The notes beneath the pieces were generated by a model. It worked only from the letters and a program-made list of their open reading frames with translations. It had not been told where the DNA came from and did not search any database. From assembly GCA_018715045.1 (NCBI GenBank), contig DVMH01000015.1, forward strand, positions 1-58,307: a stretch of DNA of 58,307 nt, written 5' to 3'. Positions 49,553-58,229 of this stretch are shown here, one piece after another. A program made the translations under genes and the position numbers. This stretch comes from Candidatus Avidehalobacter gallistercoris (GTDB lineage Bacteria; Bacillota; Dehalobacteriia; UBA4068; UBA4997). The stretch's first letter is position 1, and each line of letters begins with the position of its first letter.

Positions 49553-51055
49553 ATGGCGAAAGAGAAGCGTCCGACGCTTTATTTTACAGCCGATTTGGCA
49601 AAAAATATCCAACTGGTGCAGGATTACGTCGGTGAGTATGCTGATCTGGTGGTACGGCGGATTGAGGTGGCGGGCAAGCTGGCCGCCGCCACAATCTGTT
49701 TCGACGGCATGACGGATAAGGACGCAGTGGCCGAGTTTATCATCAAACCATTGTTGCAGAATAGAGAAGCGTTCAGTCTTCCGCCGCAACGCATCGCCGC
49801 CGAAGTTCTGTTTGTTGCGGACTGGGCGATAGCCGACAACGTGCAGGCCTTTATGGACAGGATTTTCTCCGGTGATTGCGGCGTATTGTTTGAGAGCTCG
49901 CCATGCGGCATAATCAGTGATTTGAAAGGCTTTGAACGGCGCGGTATCAGCGAACCGCAGACGGAGATTGTGGTGCGAGGCTCCCGCGAGGGCTTTATTG
50001 AGAACCTGAAAACTAACATGTCAATGCTGCGGCGGCGCATTAAAACGCCAGATCTCTGCTTTGAGACGTTAAAACTGGGTACCGAGACCAACACCAACGC
50101 CTGTTTGGCGTATATACGCGGGCTGGCAGATCCCGACGTCGTAGCCGAGGCGAAGCGGCGGTTGGCGGGGGTGGAGATCGACAGCATTCTGGAAAGCGGC
50201 TACATCGAGCAGCTGATCGAGGATGCGCCGTTTTCGCCTTTCCCGACGCTGGCTAACAGCGAAAAGCCGGACAAAGTGACGGCCAAACTATTGGAGGGGC
50301 GCGTTGCAGTTATGGTGGATGGCACGCCTTTCGTGCTGACCGCGCCAATGTTGTTTGTGGAGAGCTTTCAGAGTGCAGAGGATTATTACGCGCGTCCGTT
50401 TATGGCCAGTCTGGTGAGGTTTCTGCGTTTTCTGGCGTTTGCGTTTGCGATATACGGCCCAGCGCTTTATATCGCGGTTTGCAGCTTCCACACCGAGCTG
50501 ATACCCTCCAATCTTATGCTGAATATGTGGCAGGCCGCAGGTGATACGCCGCTTTCAGCGGGTTGGTCTGTTTTATTCTATTCACTGGTGTATGAAGTTG
50601 TGCGTGAAGCAGGCATAAGATTACCGCGGGCGGTGGGCGCGGCAATCAGCATTGTGGGCGGCCTGGTCATCGGCGATATGGCGGTTACGGCTGGACTGAT
50701 CTCCGCACCGGTGGTGATCATCGTAGCGTTTACGGCCATTGCTATGTTCGTTGTGGACGCGCTTACCGACGCGGCCACTGTTCTGCGTTTTATATTTATC
50801 TTTCTTGCGTGGTGGCTGGGTTTTTGGGGGCTGATGCTGGGCACTGTGCTGTTGCTGCTGCATTTGGCTTCGCTTTCCTCTTTTGGCGTGTCGTATCTGG
50901 CGCCGTTTGCTCCGCTTTTGCCTTACCAGCTGCGTGATACCGTTATCCGGGCGCCGCTGTGGTTGCAGGGCAGAAGACCTGAGAATTTGACTGCCGGCGG
51001 CATGTGGCGGCAGAATCCGCAGGTGCCTCCGGCCGGCGGAAGGGAGGAGCTGTGA
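49553..51055 (+). CDS. Spore germination receptor A-type subunit (GerA family)
   Basis: 500 residues. A large cytosolic N-terminal domain (about 1-285; begins FTADLAKNIQLVQDYVGEYADLVVRRIEV) is followed by five to six membrane helices (from about 290: FLRFLAFAFAIYGPALYIAV). The segments LTDAATVLRFIFIFLAWWLGFWG and SYLAPFAPLLPYQLRDTVIR are typical GerA landmarks. The A subunit with B and C forms the nutrient receptor in the spore inner membrane. ATG 49553 is chosen over earlier in-frame starts that would run through the tRNA region. The gene's GTGA overlaps the C-subunit start. Confidence 0.9.
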   Translation: MAKEKRPTLYFTADLAKNIQLVQDYVGEYADLVVRRIEVAGKLAAATICFDGMTDKDAVAEFIIKPLLQNREAFSLPPQRIAAEVLFVADWAIADNVQAFMDRIFSGDCGVLFESSPCGIISDLKGFERRGISEPQTEIVVRGSREGFIENLKTNMSMLRRRIKTPDLCFETLKLGTETNTNACLAYIRGLADPDVVAEAKRRLAGVEIDSILESGYIEQLIEDAPFSPFPTLANSEKPDKVTAKLLEGRVAVMVDGTPFVLTAPMLFVESFQSAEDYYARPFMASLVRFLRFLAFAFAIYGPALYIAVCSFHTELIPSNLMLNMWQAAGDTPLSAGWSVLFYSLVYEVVREAGIRLPRAVGAAISIVGGLVIGDMAVTAGLISAPVVIIVAFTAIAMFVVDALTDAATVLRFIFIFLAWWLGFWGLMLGTVLLLLHLASLSSFGVSYLAPFAPLLPYQLRDTVIRAPLWLQGRRPENLTAGGMWRQNPQVPPAGGREEL

Positions 51056-52128
51056 AGAAAATTCTACTGATATTGACGCTGGTGTTAGTGTTGCTTTATA
51101 CCGCAGGCTGCGAACTTCTCAGTGAAAAAGCAGGCGGCGATTTGAAAGACGTGGAGCTGGCCGCAGCGCTTTCACTGGATAAAAACGAATCTGGCAAAAT
51201 AGAAGCCGGCGTTCAGTTGCTGCATCGTGACAAGGCGCTGGAGCAACAATACGCCGAAAGCTATTACAGTTTGGCGGCAGATGGCGCAAGCCCGGCTGAG
51301 GCGGTGGCGGAGCTTTATGACCAGGGGGCCCGGCAGCTTAATTTCTCTCATGCGGCCCTGCTGGTGCTGGGCGAAGAGGCTGCCGGGCTGGATAATTGGC
51401 TGGATTACGCTGTGCGTTCGCCGCAGCTTCGTCCTACGTTATACCCCGTGATATGCCGGGGCAGCGCGGCGGATCTGCTGGACGCGGGCGAAGAGACAAT
51501 GAGCCCCGTTTATCTGTTGGAAAATGCGCTGGAACCGCATGGCAGCGGCTATCCCGGTGCGTCGGCAGTCACATTGCAGGATTTTCTTGAGACGCTGTAC
51601 GATGATGGAATTGCGCCTGTTCTGCCGCTGGCTGAGAAGACTGCGGACGGTATAAAACTTGCCGGGATGGCTATATACGATGGGGTAGAGTGGCAGTTTT
51701 TGCCGGAAAGTGACGCTGCTTTCTGTTGGCGGTTATTGCAGCGTCCACAGCATTTGGCTGGTGAGGTGCTGACATTGCAGGAAGATTTTTCTCTTAACAT
51801 CATTGCTGCTAAGGTATTTTATCGCCTGAATCGGGCAGAACCGCCAGCCCAGCCCACCCTCCAGGTGGAATTAACGCTTAAGGCCGAGGTTGTGCATAAC
51901 CCGGCCGGCCTGAGTCAGATGGAAATTGAACGACAGGCCAGGGAACGGTTGCAGTATATTTTCGCTGAGTCTTTAGATGAAAGCCGTCGTTTGCAGCTTG
52001 ACTTTTTAGGCATTGGGCGGGAGATCAAACGCAAGTTGCCAGAGCTTTGGGCAGATTGGCAGCACACGGATTATCTGAACGAGATTGCAGCGGCGCTTAA
52101 CGTGGATATGACTATTGAAATGAACTGA
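51052..52128 (+). CDS. Spore germination receptor C-type lipoprotein (GerC family)
   Basis: 358 residues. GTG start with GGGAGGAG upstream; MKKILLILTLVLVLLYTAGC is a lipoprotein signal with lipobox YTAGC. The C-terminal domain has the expected long helix and beta sheet with ending NEIAAALNVDMTIEMN. GerC proteins are anchored in the spore inner membrane and support the A/B subunits. The order here is A-C-B. Confidence 0.88.
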   Translation: MKKILLILTLVLVLLYTAGCELLSEKAGGDLKDVELAAALSLDKNESGKIEAGVQLLHRDKALEQQYAESYYSLAADGASPAEAVAELYDQGARQLNFSHAALLVLGEEAAGLDNWLDYAVRSPQLRPTLYPVICRGSAADLLDAGEETMSPVYLLENALEPHGSGYPGASAVTLQDFLETLYDDGIAPVLPLAEKTADGIKLAGMAIYDGVEWQFLPESDAAFCWRLLQRPQHLAGEVLTLQEDFSLNIIAAKVFYRLNRAEPPAQPTLQVELTLKAEVVHNPAGLSQMEIERQARERLQYIFAESLDESRRLQLDFLGIGREIKRKLPELWADWQHTDYLNEIAAALNVDMTIEMN

Positions 52129-52146
52129 AAGAGAGGAGCAGGCGCA

Positions 52147-53280
52147 ATGACGACAAGGCAGCAGGGTAAAATCGGCCGGGCGGAATTGTTTTCGCTGGCG
52201 TTGGCTATCTGCCTAAGCGGCTTTATCCTGTTTGGCTGGGCGGAGAAGCAGTATCAGCAGCAGGCGTGGCTTTATTGGGGGGTAGCCTGCTGCTTTGGGC
52301 TGGTTTTCTGGCTGGTGTTGTGGGGGTGGGCGCATATTTTTGCTGGTCAGAGCTTTGCCGAAGCGCTTTGTTATGCGTTTGGCCGGGGCGGCGGACGGGT
52401 GTTACTGCTGTTATACGCTGTGTTCTGGTTGTTGCTGCCGGCAGGCTCTACGGTGTGCGCCGTGTTATTCTGGCAACGCTTGGGTGGCGAGACGGCGTCA
52501 TTCGCGCTTTACGCGGCGCTTTTTTTGCTGTCGTCCGCCTGTTTTGCTGCCACAGGCGCGATAGCGCTGGCGCGAACAGCGCTGCTGGTAGTGGCGCCGG
52601 CGCTGATGTTGACGCTGGCAAACTTGGGGTTGACGGTAAGCGGGGCGGATATCGGGAATCTGCTGCCGCTGACCCTGCCGCAGTGGGATATTCTGCCCAA
52701 GGCGGCTCTGGGCGGGGTGCTGGTGTTTGGCAATCTGGGGGTGCTGCTGCCTTATCTTACACACACGGCAGAAGTCAAAAACCGCGTGGGTACACTATTT
52801 GACGCGGGGGTGGCGGCGGCGCTGCTGTGGCTGGCATATATTTTAGGCTCGCTGGCAGTACTGGGCGCATCGCTCCCTTTGTATCGTTTTCCGATTTTAC
52901 AGGTGTTTCGGCTAGCCGAGGTGGGACATTGGCTCAGCCGTTTTGAGGTTATTGGAGCAACGCTGCTGTTGGTGGTATTGCTTCTGCGGGCAGCGGCATA
53001 TTTTACGGCGGCAGCAGAGGTGCTCCGTTATCTTATTCCCCGTGGCGTTAAATACCAGCCGTGGCTTTTGGCTGGTGGCCTTTGGCTGATATTGCTGGAA
53101 CTTAGCCGCCTTTTGGCCGGAGCGGAGCAAATATTACCGTTGTGGAGCAGCATTTTGCCGTGGGCAATGCTTGTGGGTTCGCTGTTGATTCCTGCGGCAG
53201 CGCTGGCATCAGCAGTTATCCGGCTGAAAATTAAGAGTCGTACAGTCCTGGTGCACCGACCGGAGATGAGAACGGAGTAA
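52147..53280 (+). CDS. Spore germination receptor B-type permease (GerB, APC-like)
   Basis: 377 residues, ten predicted membrane helices in an APC-superfamily layout. Contains DIGNLLPLTLPQWDILPKAAL, HTAEVKNRVG in the middle and a hydrophobic GASLPLYRFPILQVFRLAEVGHWLSRFEVI block, which fit GerB. The B subunit is thought to bind the germinant amino acid or sugar. AGAGGAG precedes ATG; 18 nt after the C gene. Confidence 0.88.
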   Translation: MTTRQQGKIGRAELFSLALAICLSGFILFGWAEKQYQQQAWLYWGVACCFGLVFWLVLWGWAHIFAGQSFAEALCYAFGRGGGRVLLLLYAVFWLLLPAGSTVCAVLFWQRLGGETASFALYAALFLLSSACFAATGAIALARTALLVVAPALMLTLANLGLTVSGADIGNLLPLTLPQWDILPKAALGGVLVFGNLGVLLPYLTHTAEVKNRVGTLFDAGVAAALLWLAYILGSLAVLGASLPLYRFPILQVFRLAEVGHWLSRFEVIGATLLLVVLLLRAAAYFTAAAEVLRYLIPRGVKYQPWLLAGGLWLILLELSRLLAGAEQILPLWSSILPWAMLVGSLLIPAAALASAVIRLKIKSRTVLVHRPEMRTE

Positions 53281-53413
53281 TTTTAATTTATACTTTAATG
53301 TATTAGCAGGAAAAAGACAGTTTTTGTAGAATAAATTATAATATGTAAAACTGATGCTCTGCCGCCACGGCTTTTTTAAGTGCGGCAGGCGCTTTATTTT
53401 ATGGGAGGCTTAT

Positions 53414-53719
53414 ATGGCATACAAAAGCCGAATGGCTGGGGCGGAGGCTGATTTGCTTTGCGACGCGGTGTTGCAGTTGAAAGACCGCGAGGACTGCTAT
53501 CGCTTTTTTGAAGATTTGTTGACCACCGGCGAGTTCAGCGCGATGGCGCAGCGGATCGCAGTGGCGCAGATGTTGCTGGCCGAGGAAAAATACAACGATA
53601 TCGCGGCGCGTACAGGCGCATCAACCGCCACTATAAGCCGGGTGAAGCGCTGTGTGTCATATGGGGCGGACGGTTATGTACGGGTGTTGGCGCGTTTGGA
53701 TAAGCAGCGGCAGGGTTAA
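53414..53719 (+). CDS. YerC/YecD family TrpR-like regulator
   Basis: 101 residues. The TrpR-type fold is visible: LCDAVLQLKDREDCYRFFEDLLTTGEFSAMAQRIAVAQMLLAEEKYNDIAARTGASTATISRVKRCVSYGADGY, with HTH around residues 55-80. In Firmicutes this small DNA-binding protein commonly precedes pcrA, as here (21 nt). Targets are not known. GGGAGG precedes the ATG. Confidence 0.88.
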   Translation: MAYKSRMAGAEADLLCDAVLQLKDREDCYRFFEDLLTTGEFSAMAQRIAVAQMLLAEEKYNDIAARTGASTATISRVKRCVSYGADGYVRVLARLDKQRQG

Positions 53720-53740
53720 AGATGCCTGAAGGGTGAGGAA

Positions 53741-55990
53741 ATGAACATATTGGAGAATTTAAATGAAATGCAGCGCCGTGCGGTGGAGACCACCGAAGGT
53801 CCTGTGCTGGTTCTGGCCGGTGCGGGCAGCGGCAAAACAAAGGCGTTAGTCACCCGTGCAGCTTATCTGTTGCAGCAGGTGGGAATACGCCCTGGCGAGC
53901 TTTTGGCGTTTACGTTTACAAACAAGGCCGCCCAGGAAATGTGCGAGCGTATGGAGAAGTTGACCGGCTTTTCGGTGCGTAATATGTGGGTGGGAACTTT
54001 CCACAGCATTTGCCTGCGTATTTTGCGGCGCGAGGCGAAATATCTGCCTTTTGATGCGTCGTTCGTCATCTATGACGATTCTGACCAGCAGACTATGCTG
54101 AAGCGAATACTCAAGGAAATGGGCCTGAAAGATAAGGAGTTTCATCCCCGCGCCGTGGCCGCCCAAATCAGCAAATGCAAGAACCAGCTGATGACGCCGG
54201 AGGAATATTATAATGATGTGGGAACGGACTGGGACAGCACCGTTGCCAAGATTTACGCGGCCTATCAGCAGCAGCTTCTGGCCGCCAATGCGTTGGATTT
54301 TGACGATCTCATCATGTATACGTTGCGCCTGTTTGAGCAGCATCCAGAGGTTTTGGCTAAATATCAGCAGCGTTTCCGCTACATCATGGTGGATGAGTAT
54401 CAGGACACCAACTATTCGCAGTATTCCCTTATTCAGCAGCTGGCCGCCAAAAGCCGTAATATCTGCGCGGTAGGCGACCCCGACCAGAGCATTTATGGCT
54501 GGAGAGGGGCGGATATTGGCAATATTCTGAACTTTGAGAAAGATTATAAGGACTGCTGCCTGATTAAATTGGAGCAGAATTACCGCAGCACCAAGAACAT
54601 TCTGGATGCAGCCAACAGCGTTATTGAGCATAATGCCCAGCGTAAGCCAAAGGCGCTGTGGACAGACGCGCCGGAGGGCGAGCTGATAGATTATCAGGAG
54701 CTGCCGGACGACCGTTCAGAGGGTATGTTTGTGGTGGAGACGATCGCCATGATGCGGGAGCAGGGCTATGACTATAAGGATTTTGCCGTGGTCTACCGTA
54801 CCCATCCGCAGTCACGTGTGCTGGAGGATGCTCTCTTAAAATACGGCTTTCCGTATCACGTTTACGGCGGTATGAAGTTCTATGAGCGGAAGGAGATCAA
54901 AGATACTCTGGCGTATCTGCGTCTGCTGGTGAACCCGGACGATAACCTCTCATTGGCGCGCATTATCAACGAACCGAAGCGCAGTATCGGCGCTGGTAGT
55001 TATCAAAAGCTGGAAGCAGGCGCGACTGCGTTAGGTCTCCCGGTATACCGAGCGCTGACCCGCCCGGAAGTGTTGGATACATTATCGCCAACGGCGCAGA
55101 AAAGCGTCAGGAATTTTGTTGATCTGATCGAACGGCTGACCAAGCTGGCGCATGAGGTTGATATACCGGAATTGTTGGAAAACCTGTGGACGCAGACAGG
55201 CTATTATTCTGCGCTGGAGCAGCAGGATCCCACCACGGCGGAAAGCCGTCTGGAGAATTTGCGCGAGTTTTCGGCCAGCGCAGTAGAGTTCACTGACACG
55301 ATGACAGAGGCGCAGGCCTACGCCGAAACCAATCCGGACGAATACGGCGACGCGATGGATAACGCTCCTACGCTGGAAAACTTTCTTGCCCGAATCGCGT
55401 TGATCACCGATACCGACAGCTATAACAGCGAAGATGGCAGCATTACGCTTTTGACCATGCACGCTGCCAAGGGATTGGAGTTCCCGGTGGTGTTCATGGT
55501 GGGTATGGAGGAGAAAATGTTCCCGCATGGTCGCTCGCTGCTGGACGAAATGGAGTTGGAGGAGGAGCGCCGTCTATGCTATGTGGCGATGACCCGTGCT
55601 GAAAAGCGTCTGATCATGACCCGCGCCATGCGCCGTAATCTGTTCGGTCAGTATGTGACGCTGCCGCCCAGCCGCTTTATCGGCGAGATACCGGCGGAAC
55701 TGATGAACGCCCATACATTGAGTTATCGGCGGCCGGAAATTAAACACGAAGCGCCGCCTAAGCCGACTTCGCTGTTTGTCAGCCGTCCAAAGCGCAGCTT
55801 TGAACCCCAGCTTGACGCTGGCAAGCAGCTTATCAACATCGGTGATAAAGTGCAGCATACCAAGTTTGGCCAGGGCGTGGTGGTTAAAATTGAGGGCAAG
55901 GGCGAGGATGCCGCGCTCTCCATCGCTTTCCCCGGGCAAGGTATTAAGGTACTGATTCAGAAATACGCGCCGCTTAAATTAGTTAAATAA
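53741..55990 (+). CDS. pcrA: ATP-dependent DNA helicase PcrA/UvrD
   Basis: 749 residues. SF1 motifs in order: GAGSGKTKAL (about 27-36), FTNKAAQEMCERM, TFHSICLRIL, DEYQDTN (about 217-223), VGDPDQSIYGWRGAD, QNYRSTKNIL, TMHAAKGLEFPVVFMVGMEE (about 570-589) and CYVAMTRAEKRL. C-terminal tail with the Tudor-like GDKVQHTKFGQGVVVKIEGKG segment that contacts RNA polymerase in PcrA. Acts in repair, replication fork clearance and plasmid replication. A good terminator follows. Confidence 0.95.
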   Translation: MNILENLNEMQRRAVETTEGPVLVLAGAGSGKTKALVTRAAYLLQQVGIRPGELLAFTFTNKAAQEMCERMEKLTGFSVRNMWVGTFHSICLRILRREAKYLPFDASFVIYDDSDQQTMLKRILKEMGLKDKEFHPRAVAAQISKCKNQLMTPEEYYNDVGTDWDSTVAKIYAAYQQQLLAANALDFDDLIMYTLRLFEQHPEVLAKYQQRFRYIMVDEYQDTNYSQYSLIQQLAAKSRNICAVGDPDQSIYGWRGADIGNILNFEKDYKDCCLIKLEQNYRSTKNILDAANSVIEHNAQRKPKALWTDAPEGELIDYQELPDDRSEGMFVVETIAMMREQGYDYKDFAVVYRTHPQSRVLEDALLKYGFPYHVYGGMKFYERKEIKDTLAYLRLLVNPDDNLSLARIINEPKRSIGAGSYQKLEAGATALGLPVYRALTRPEVLDTLSPTAQKSVRNFVDLIERLTKLAHEVDIPELLENLWTQTGYYSALEQQDPTTAESRLENLREFSASAVEFTDTMTEAQAYAETNPDEYGDAMDNAPTLENFLARIALITDTDSYNSEDGSITLLTMHAAKGLEFPVVFMVGMEEKMFPHGRSLLDEMELEEERRLCYVAMTRAEKRLIMTRAMRRNLFGQYVTLPPSRFIGEIPAELMNAHTLSYRRPEIKHEAPPKPTSLFVSRPKRSFEPQLDAGKQLINIGDKVQHTKFGQGVVVKIEGKGEDAALSIAFPGQGIKVLIQKYAPLKLVK

Positions 55991-55995
55991 ACGCT

Positions 55996-56034
55996 AAAAG
56001 ACCGACGGGCTTAGTAGCCAGCCGGTCTTTTTTC
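55996..56034. terminator. Terminator after pcrA
   Basis: AAAGACCG...GGC / GCC...CGGTCTTT hairpin with two mismatches and T6. The next gene is convergent, so it may serve both. Confidence 0.85.
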
Positions 56035-56039
56035 TGCTG

Positions 56040-56381
56040 TCAGTTGTCAATACCTGCTTTCGGTACGGTCAGGCTGAAATGTACATAAACATCGTCTCGC
56101 CCGGAGACAGGAAGCCAGCCACGAATAGATGTGCCGTCCGGGTTATCAGCCATGCCTTTGCCTTCGGCAAGCGTTTGCATAGCCAGGCAGCCCCGGTGAT
56201 TGGTGGCAGAGGGGAGCGTTGCACAGCAAACGCCGGGCTTATAGCCTCTTGCTATGGCATTTTGGTTGGCGGCGATGATAATATGGTCGCGGCCAATCAG
56301 GCGTGCTATACCGGGAAAATTATCCCACATTTGATGAAACGAGGCAATTTCCTCTGATGTAACAGTGATTTTATTTGTCAT
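56040..56381 (-). CDS. Hypothetical protein, possibly PAS-like
   Basis: 113 residues. The segment FHQMWDNFPGIARLIGRDHIIIAANQNAIARGYKPGVCCATLPSATNHRGCLAMQTLAEGKGMAD resembles a small PAS-type sensor core with a Cys pair (CC) and another Cys, but assignment is weak. AAGGAGG precedes the ATG. Single gene, convergent with pcrA. Confidence 0.6.
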   Translation of the reverse strand: MTNKITVTSEEIASFHQMWDNFPGIARLIGRDHIIIAANQNAIARGYKPGVCCATLPSATNHRGCLAMQTLAEGKGMADNPDGTSIRGWLPVSGRDDVYVHFSLTVPKAGIDN

Positions 56382-56429
56382 TCCAGAAGCCTCCTTGGCA
56401 ATTTTTTATGATAAAATTTGCAAAACTGC

Positions 56430-56458
56430 TTGCATTAAACGTCTTGATGTGCTATTAT
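56430..56458 (+). promoter_or_regulatory. Promoter of tRNA-Ser/tRNA-Val
   Basis: TTGCAT (56430-56435), 17-bp spacer, TATTAT (56453-56458), about 35 nt before tRNA-Ser. Confidence 0.65.
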
Positions 56459-56493
56459 TTTTTAAGCGGCACTTGCGCTCGCTGTTTGGTTGG

Positions 56494-56582
56494 GGAGCGG
56501 TATCGAAGTGGTCATAACGAGCCTGACTCGAAATCAGGTAGTCCGCGAGGGCTCGTGGGTTCGAATCCCACCCGCTCCGCCA
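56494..56582 (+). tRNA. tRNA-Ser, anticodon CGA
   Basis: Acceptor GGAGCGG (56494-56500) / CCGCTCC (56572-56578), discriminator G, encoded CCA. Anticodon loop CTCGAAA gives CGA, reading UCG. Long variable arm as expected for tRNA-Ser. Confidence 0.95.
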
Positions 56583-56591
56583 TTTTTATTT

Positions 56592-56668
56592 GGAGGTATA
56601 GCTCAGTTGGTTAGAGCGCTCGCCTCACATGCGAGAGGTCACAGGTTCGAATCCTGTTATCTCCACCA
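56592..56668 (+). tRNA. tRNA-Val, anticodon CAC
   Basis: Acceptor GGAGGTA (56592-56598) / TATCTCC (56658-56664), discriminator A, encoded CCA. Anticodon stem CTCGC/GCGAG with loop CTCACAT gives CAC, reading GUG. 9 nt after tRNA-Ser, same transcript. Confidence 0.95.
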
Positions 56669-56679
56669 AAAATCAGTGA

Positions 56680-56716
56680 AATGCCCTGATACTTCGGTAT
56701 CTGGGCATTTTGTTTT
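56680..56716 (+). terminator. Terminator of the tRNA-Ser/tRNA-Val transcript
   Basis: AATGCCC-tg-ATAC-TTCG-GTAT-ct-GGGCATT with a TTCG tetraloop, followed by TTGTTTTG. Confidence 0.85.
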
Positions 56717-57087
56717 GCTCTTACACGATTTTTATACGATTTAGCAAACACTTTTATAGTACGCTTATCTTCATGATGGTATAAAGCGCTGCTATTTTTT
56801 TTCTGAGGTGTAGATTTTGGATGTTGGCTCTTTGGCTTCGGGTTGAACCTCTGAGGCTGTTTTCCCTGTCGCTTAACCATATCGCTCATTATTTTTATTC
56901 ATTCCTGACAAGGCAATTATAAACAATTTTGCTTTGGGTATTCAGCTTTCTTTATTTTCATTATCCGGACAGTTGGGCTATCTGAATTTTTGTTGCCATA
57001 GTGTTGCCACGTCGCTGAGGATATTATGACGGTTGCGCTTTTCAGAGCAAGCTGTACAGCCCTGCAAATGGGAAGTTGACAAAGTGA
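56717..57087. other. Stretch downstream of tRNA-Val with possible element debris
   Basis: No intact gene. On the minus strand a short frame reads WQHYGNKNSDSPTVRIMKIKKAEYPKQNCL and stops (about 56935-57025), and another reads MSDMVKRQGKQPQRFNPKPKSQHPKS (56889 leftwards) before running through the tRNA. Both could be remains of integrase or element genes next to the tRNA, but neither is secure. Confidence 0.35.
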
Positions 57088-57717
57088 TCAAAGTGATATG
57101 ATTTTTGATACGTCTCCGATAGTTAAGGTTTCGAGATTAGCAAAAATCTTTTCCGGAGGCCAATCCCACCATTTCAACTTTAAAAGGTAGTCAATCACCC
57201 CTTTGTCAAAACGCAGTTTAACTACATGGCACGGATTACCCACCGCAATGCTGTATGGGGGAATATCTTTGGCAACAGTGGAGTTCGTTCCGATGATTGC
57301 GCCATCACCAATATGGACCCCAGGCAAAACAGTAACATTTTGACCGAACCATACATCGTTTCCAATAACGGTGTCGCCTTTCAGCGGAAGTTCATCCAGA
57401 GAAGGTACTGATTTTTCCCAGCCTCCGCCCATAATATTGAACGGATAGGTTGATACGCCGCACATTCGATGGTTAGCTCCATTCATGATGAACTCCACGC
57501 CTTTGCCGATAGCACAAAATTTACCGATGATCAGTTTATCTCCAATGAAATCGTAGTGGTGAGTTACGTGGCTTTCAAAATTCTCCGAGTCTATAGGATC
57601 ATCATAATAGGTGTAGTCACCTACGATAATCGTAGGGCGGGTAATGACATTTTTGATATAGCAAATACTTGGAAGCGCCGCATTTGGATGTATTGCATCC
57701 GGATTTGGACCTAACAT
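57088..57717 (-). CDS. Vat/CatB-type xenobiotic O-acetyltransferase
   Basis: 209 residues of left-handed beta-helix acyltransferase. MLGPNPDAIHPN, SICYIKNVITRPTIIVGDYTYYDDP, GANHRMCGVSTYPFNIMGG, GNDVWFGQNVTVLPGVHIGDGAIIG and YSIAVGNPCHVVKLRF are all Vat/CatB landmarks, with the catalytic His in GANHR (about residue 82). Relatives acetylate streptogramin A or chloramphenicol with acetyl-CoA. Whether this protein confers resistance cannot be told from sequence. GGAGG precedes the ATG; strong own promoter. Confidence 0.88.
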   Translation of the reverse strand: MLGPNPDAIHPNAALPSICYIKNVITRPTIIVGDYTYYDDPIDSENFESHVTHHYDFIGDKLIIGKFCAIGKGVEFIMNGANHRMCGVSTYPFNIMGGGWEKSVPSLDELPLKGDTVIGNDVWFGQNVTVLPGVHIGDGAIIGTNSTVAKDIPPYSIAVGNPCHVVKLRFDKGVIDYLLKLKWWDWPPEKIFANLETLTIGDVSKIISL

Positions 57718-57751
57718 ATTTTACCTCCATAACTCTTGATGTATCGCTCTC

Positions 57752-57780
57752 ATTGTACCACAGGCCAGGCTTCCTGACAA
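57752..57780 (-). promoter_or_regulatory. Promoter of the acetyltransferase gene
   Basis: Minus strand TTGTCA (57780-57775), 17-bp spacer, TACAAT (57757-57752), 35 nt upstream of the start codon. Confidence 0.75.
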
Positions 57781-58229
57781 TAGAGGAAGCAGGGCGGATA
57801 CTCCAAAAATAATTGCTGTTATTTGCGTACTTGGCGAGATTTCCCCATAGTCGGTAACTGCCTCTATGGCGACGATCGGGTATGCTGGCAGTTACACGTC
57901 CAAGCACAGGCAGTTTAACGCCGTTGCCAGAAAGGTTGGTTTTCCTTTATGCCAACGGGGCGTCTGACAAATCTATCTTGCCTGCAAATCAGTCTTGCCG
58001 CAGTGAGGATTAACGCAAAAAGCCATTGCAAAATCTCTGAAAATTGGTAAACAGACGATTGTCAGGCGGGAAAAGGCTGTGTCTGAGCTGAATATTTCTC
58101 AGATAAGGGCGTTAAGCAGTTTATAGAAAACCCCAATGAATAATATTTTTTTCGATGGAAGGCTAAAAAGAGAATTGATTATATGTAAGCTGCAACCATC
58201 AAGTTTTGATTAAAGAGGTGGTATAGATT
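57781..58229. other. Gene-free or degenerate stretch
   Basis: A 40-codon fragment, TQKAIAKSLKIGKQTIVRREKAVSELNISQIRALSSL (about 58011-58127, plus strand), resembles part of a helix-turn-helix domain but lacks a start and stops early. No full gene seen. Confidence 0.35.

Noticed and set aside
56611-56889. 92-codon minus-strand frame
   Set aside because: Its 3' third is antisense to tRNA-Val, giving the common artefact RIRTCDLSHVRRAL; only the first 60 codons could be real and they are unrecognised.
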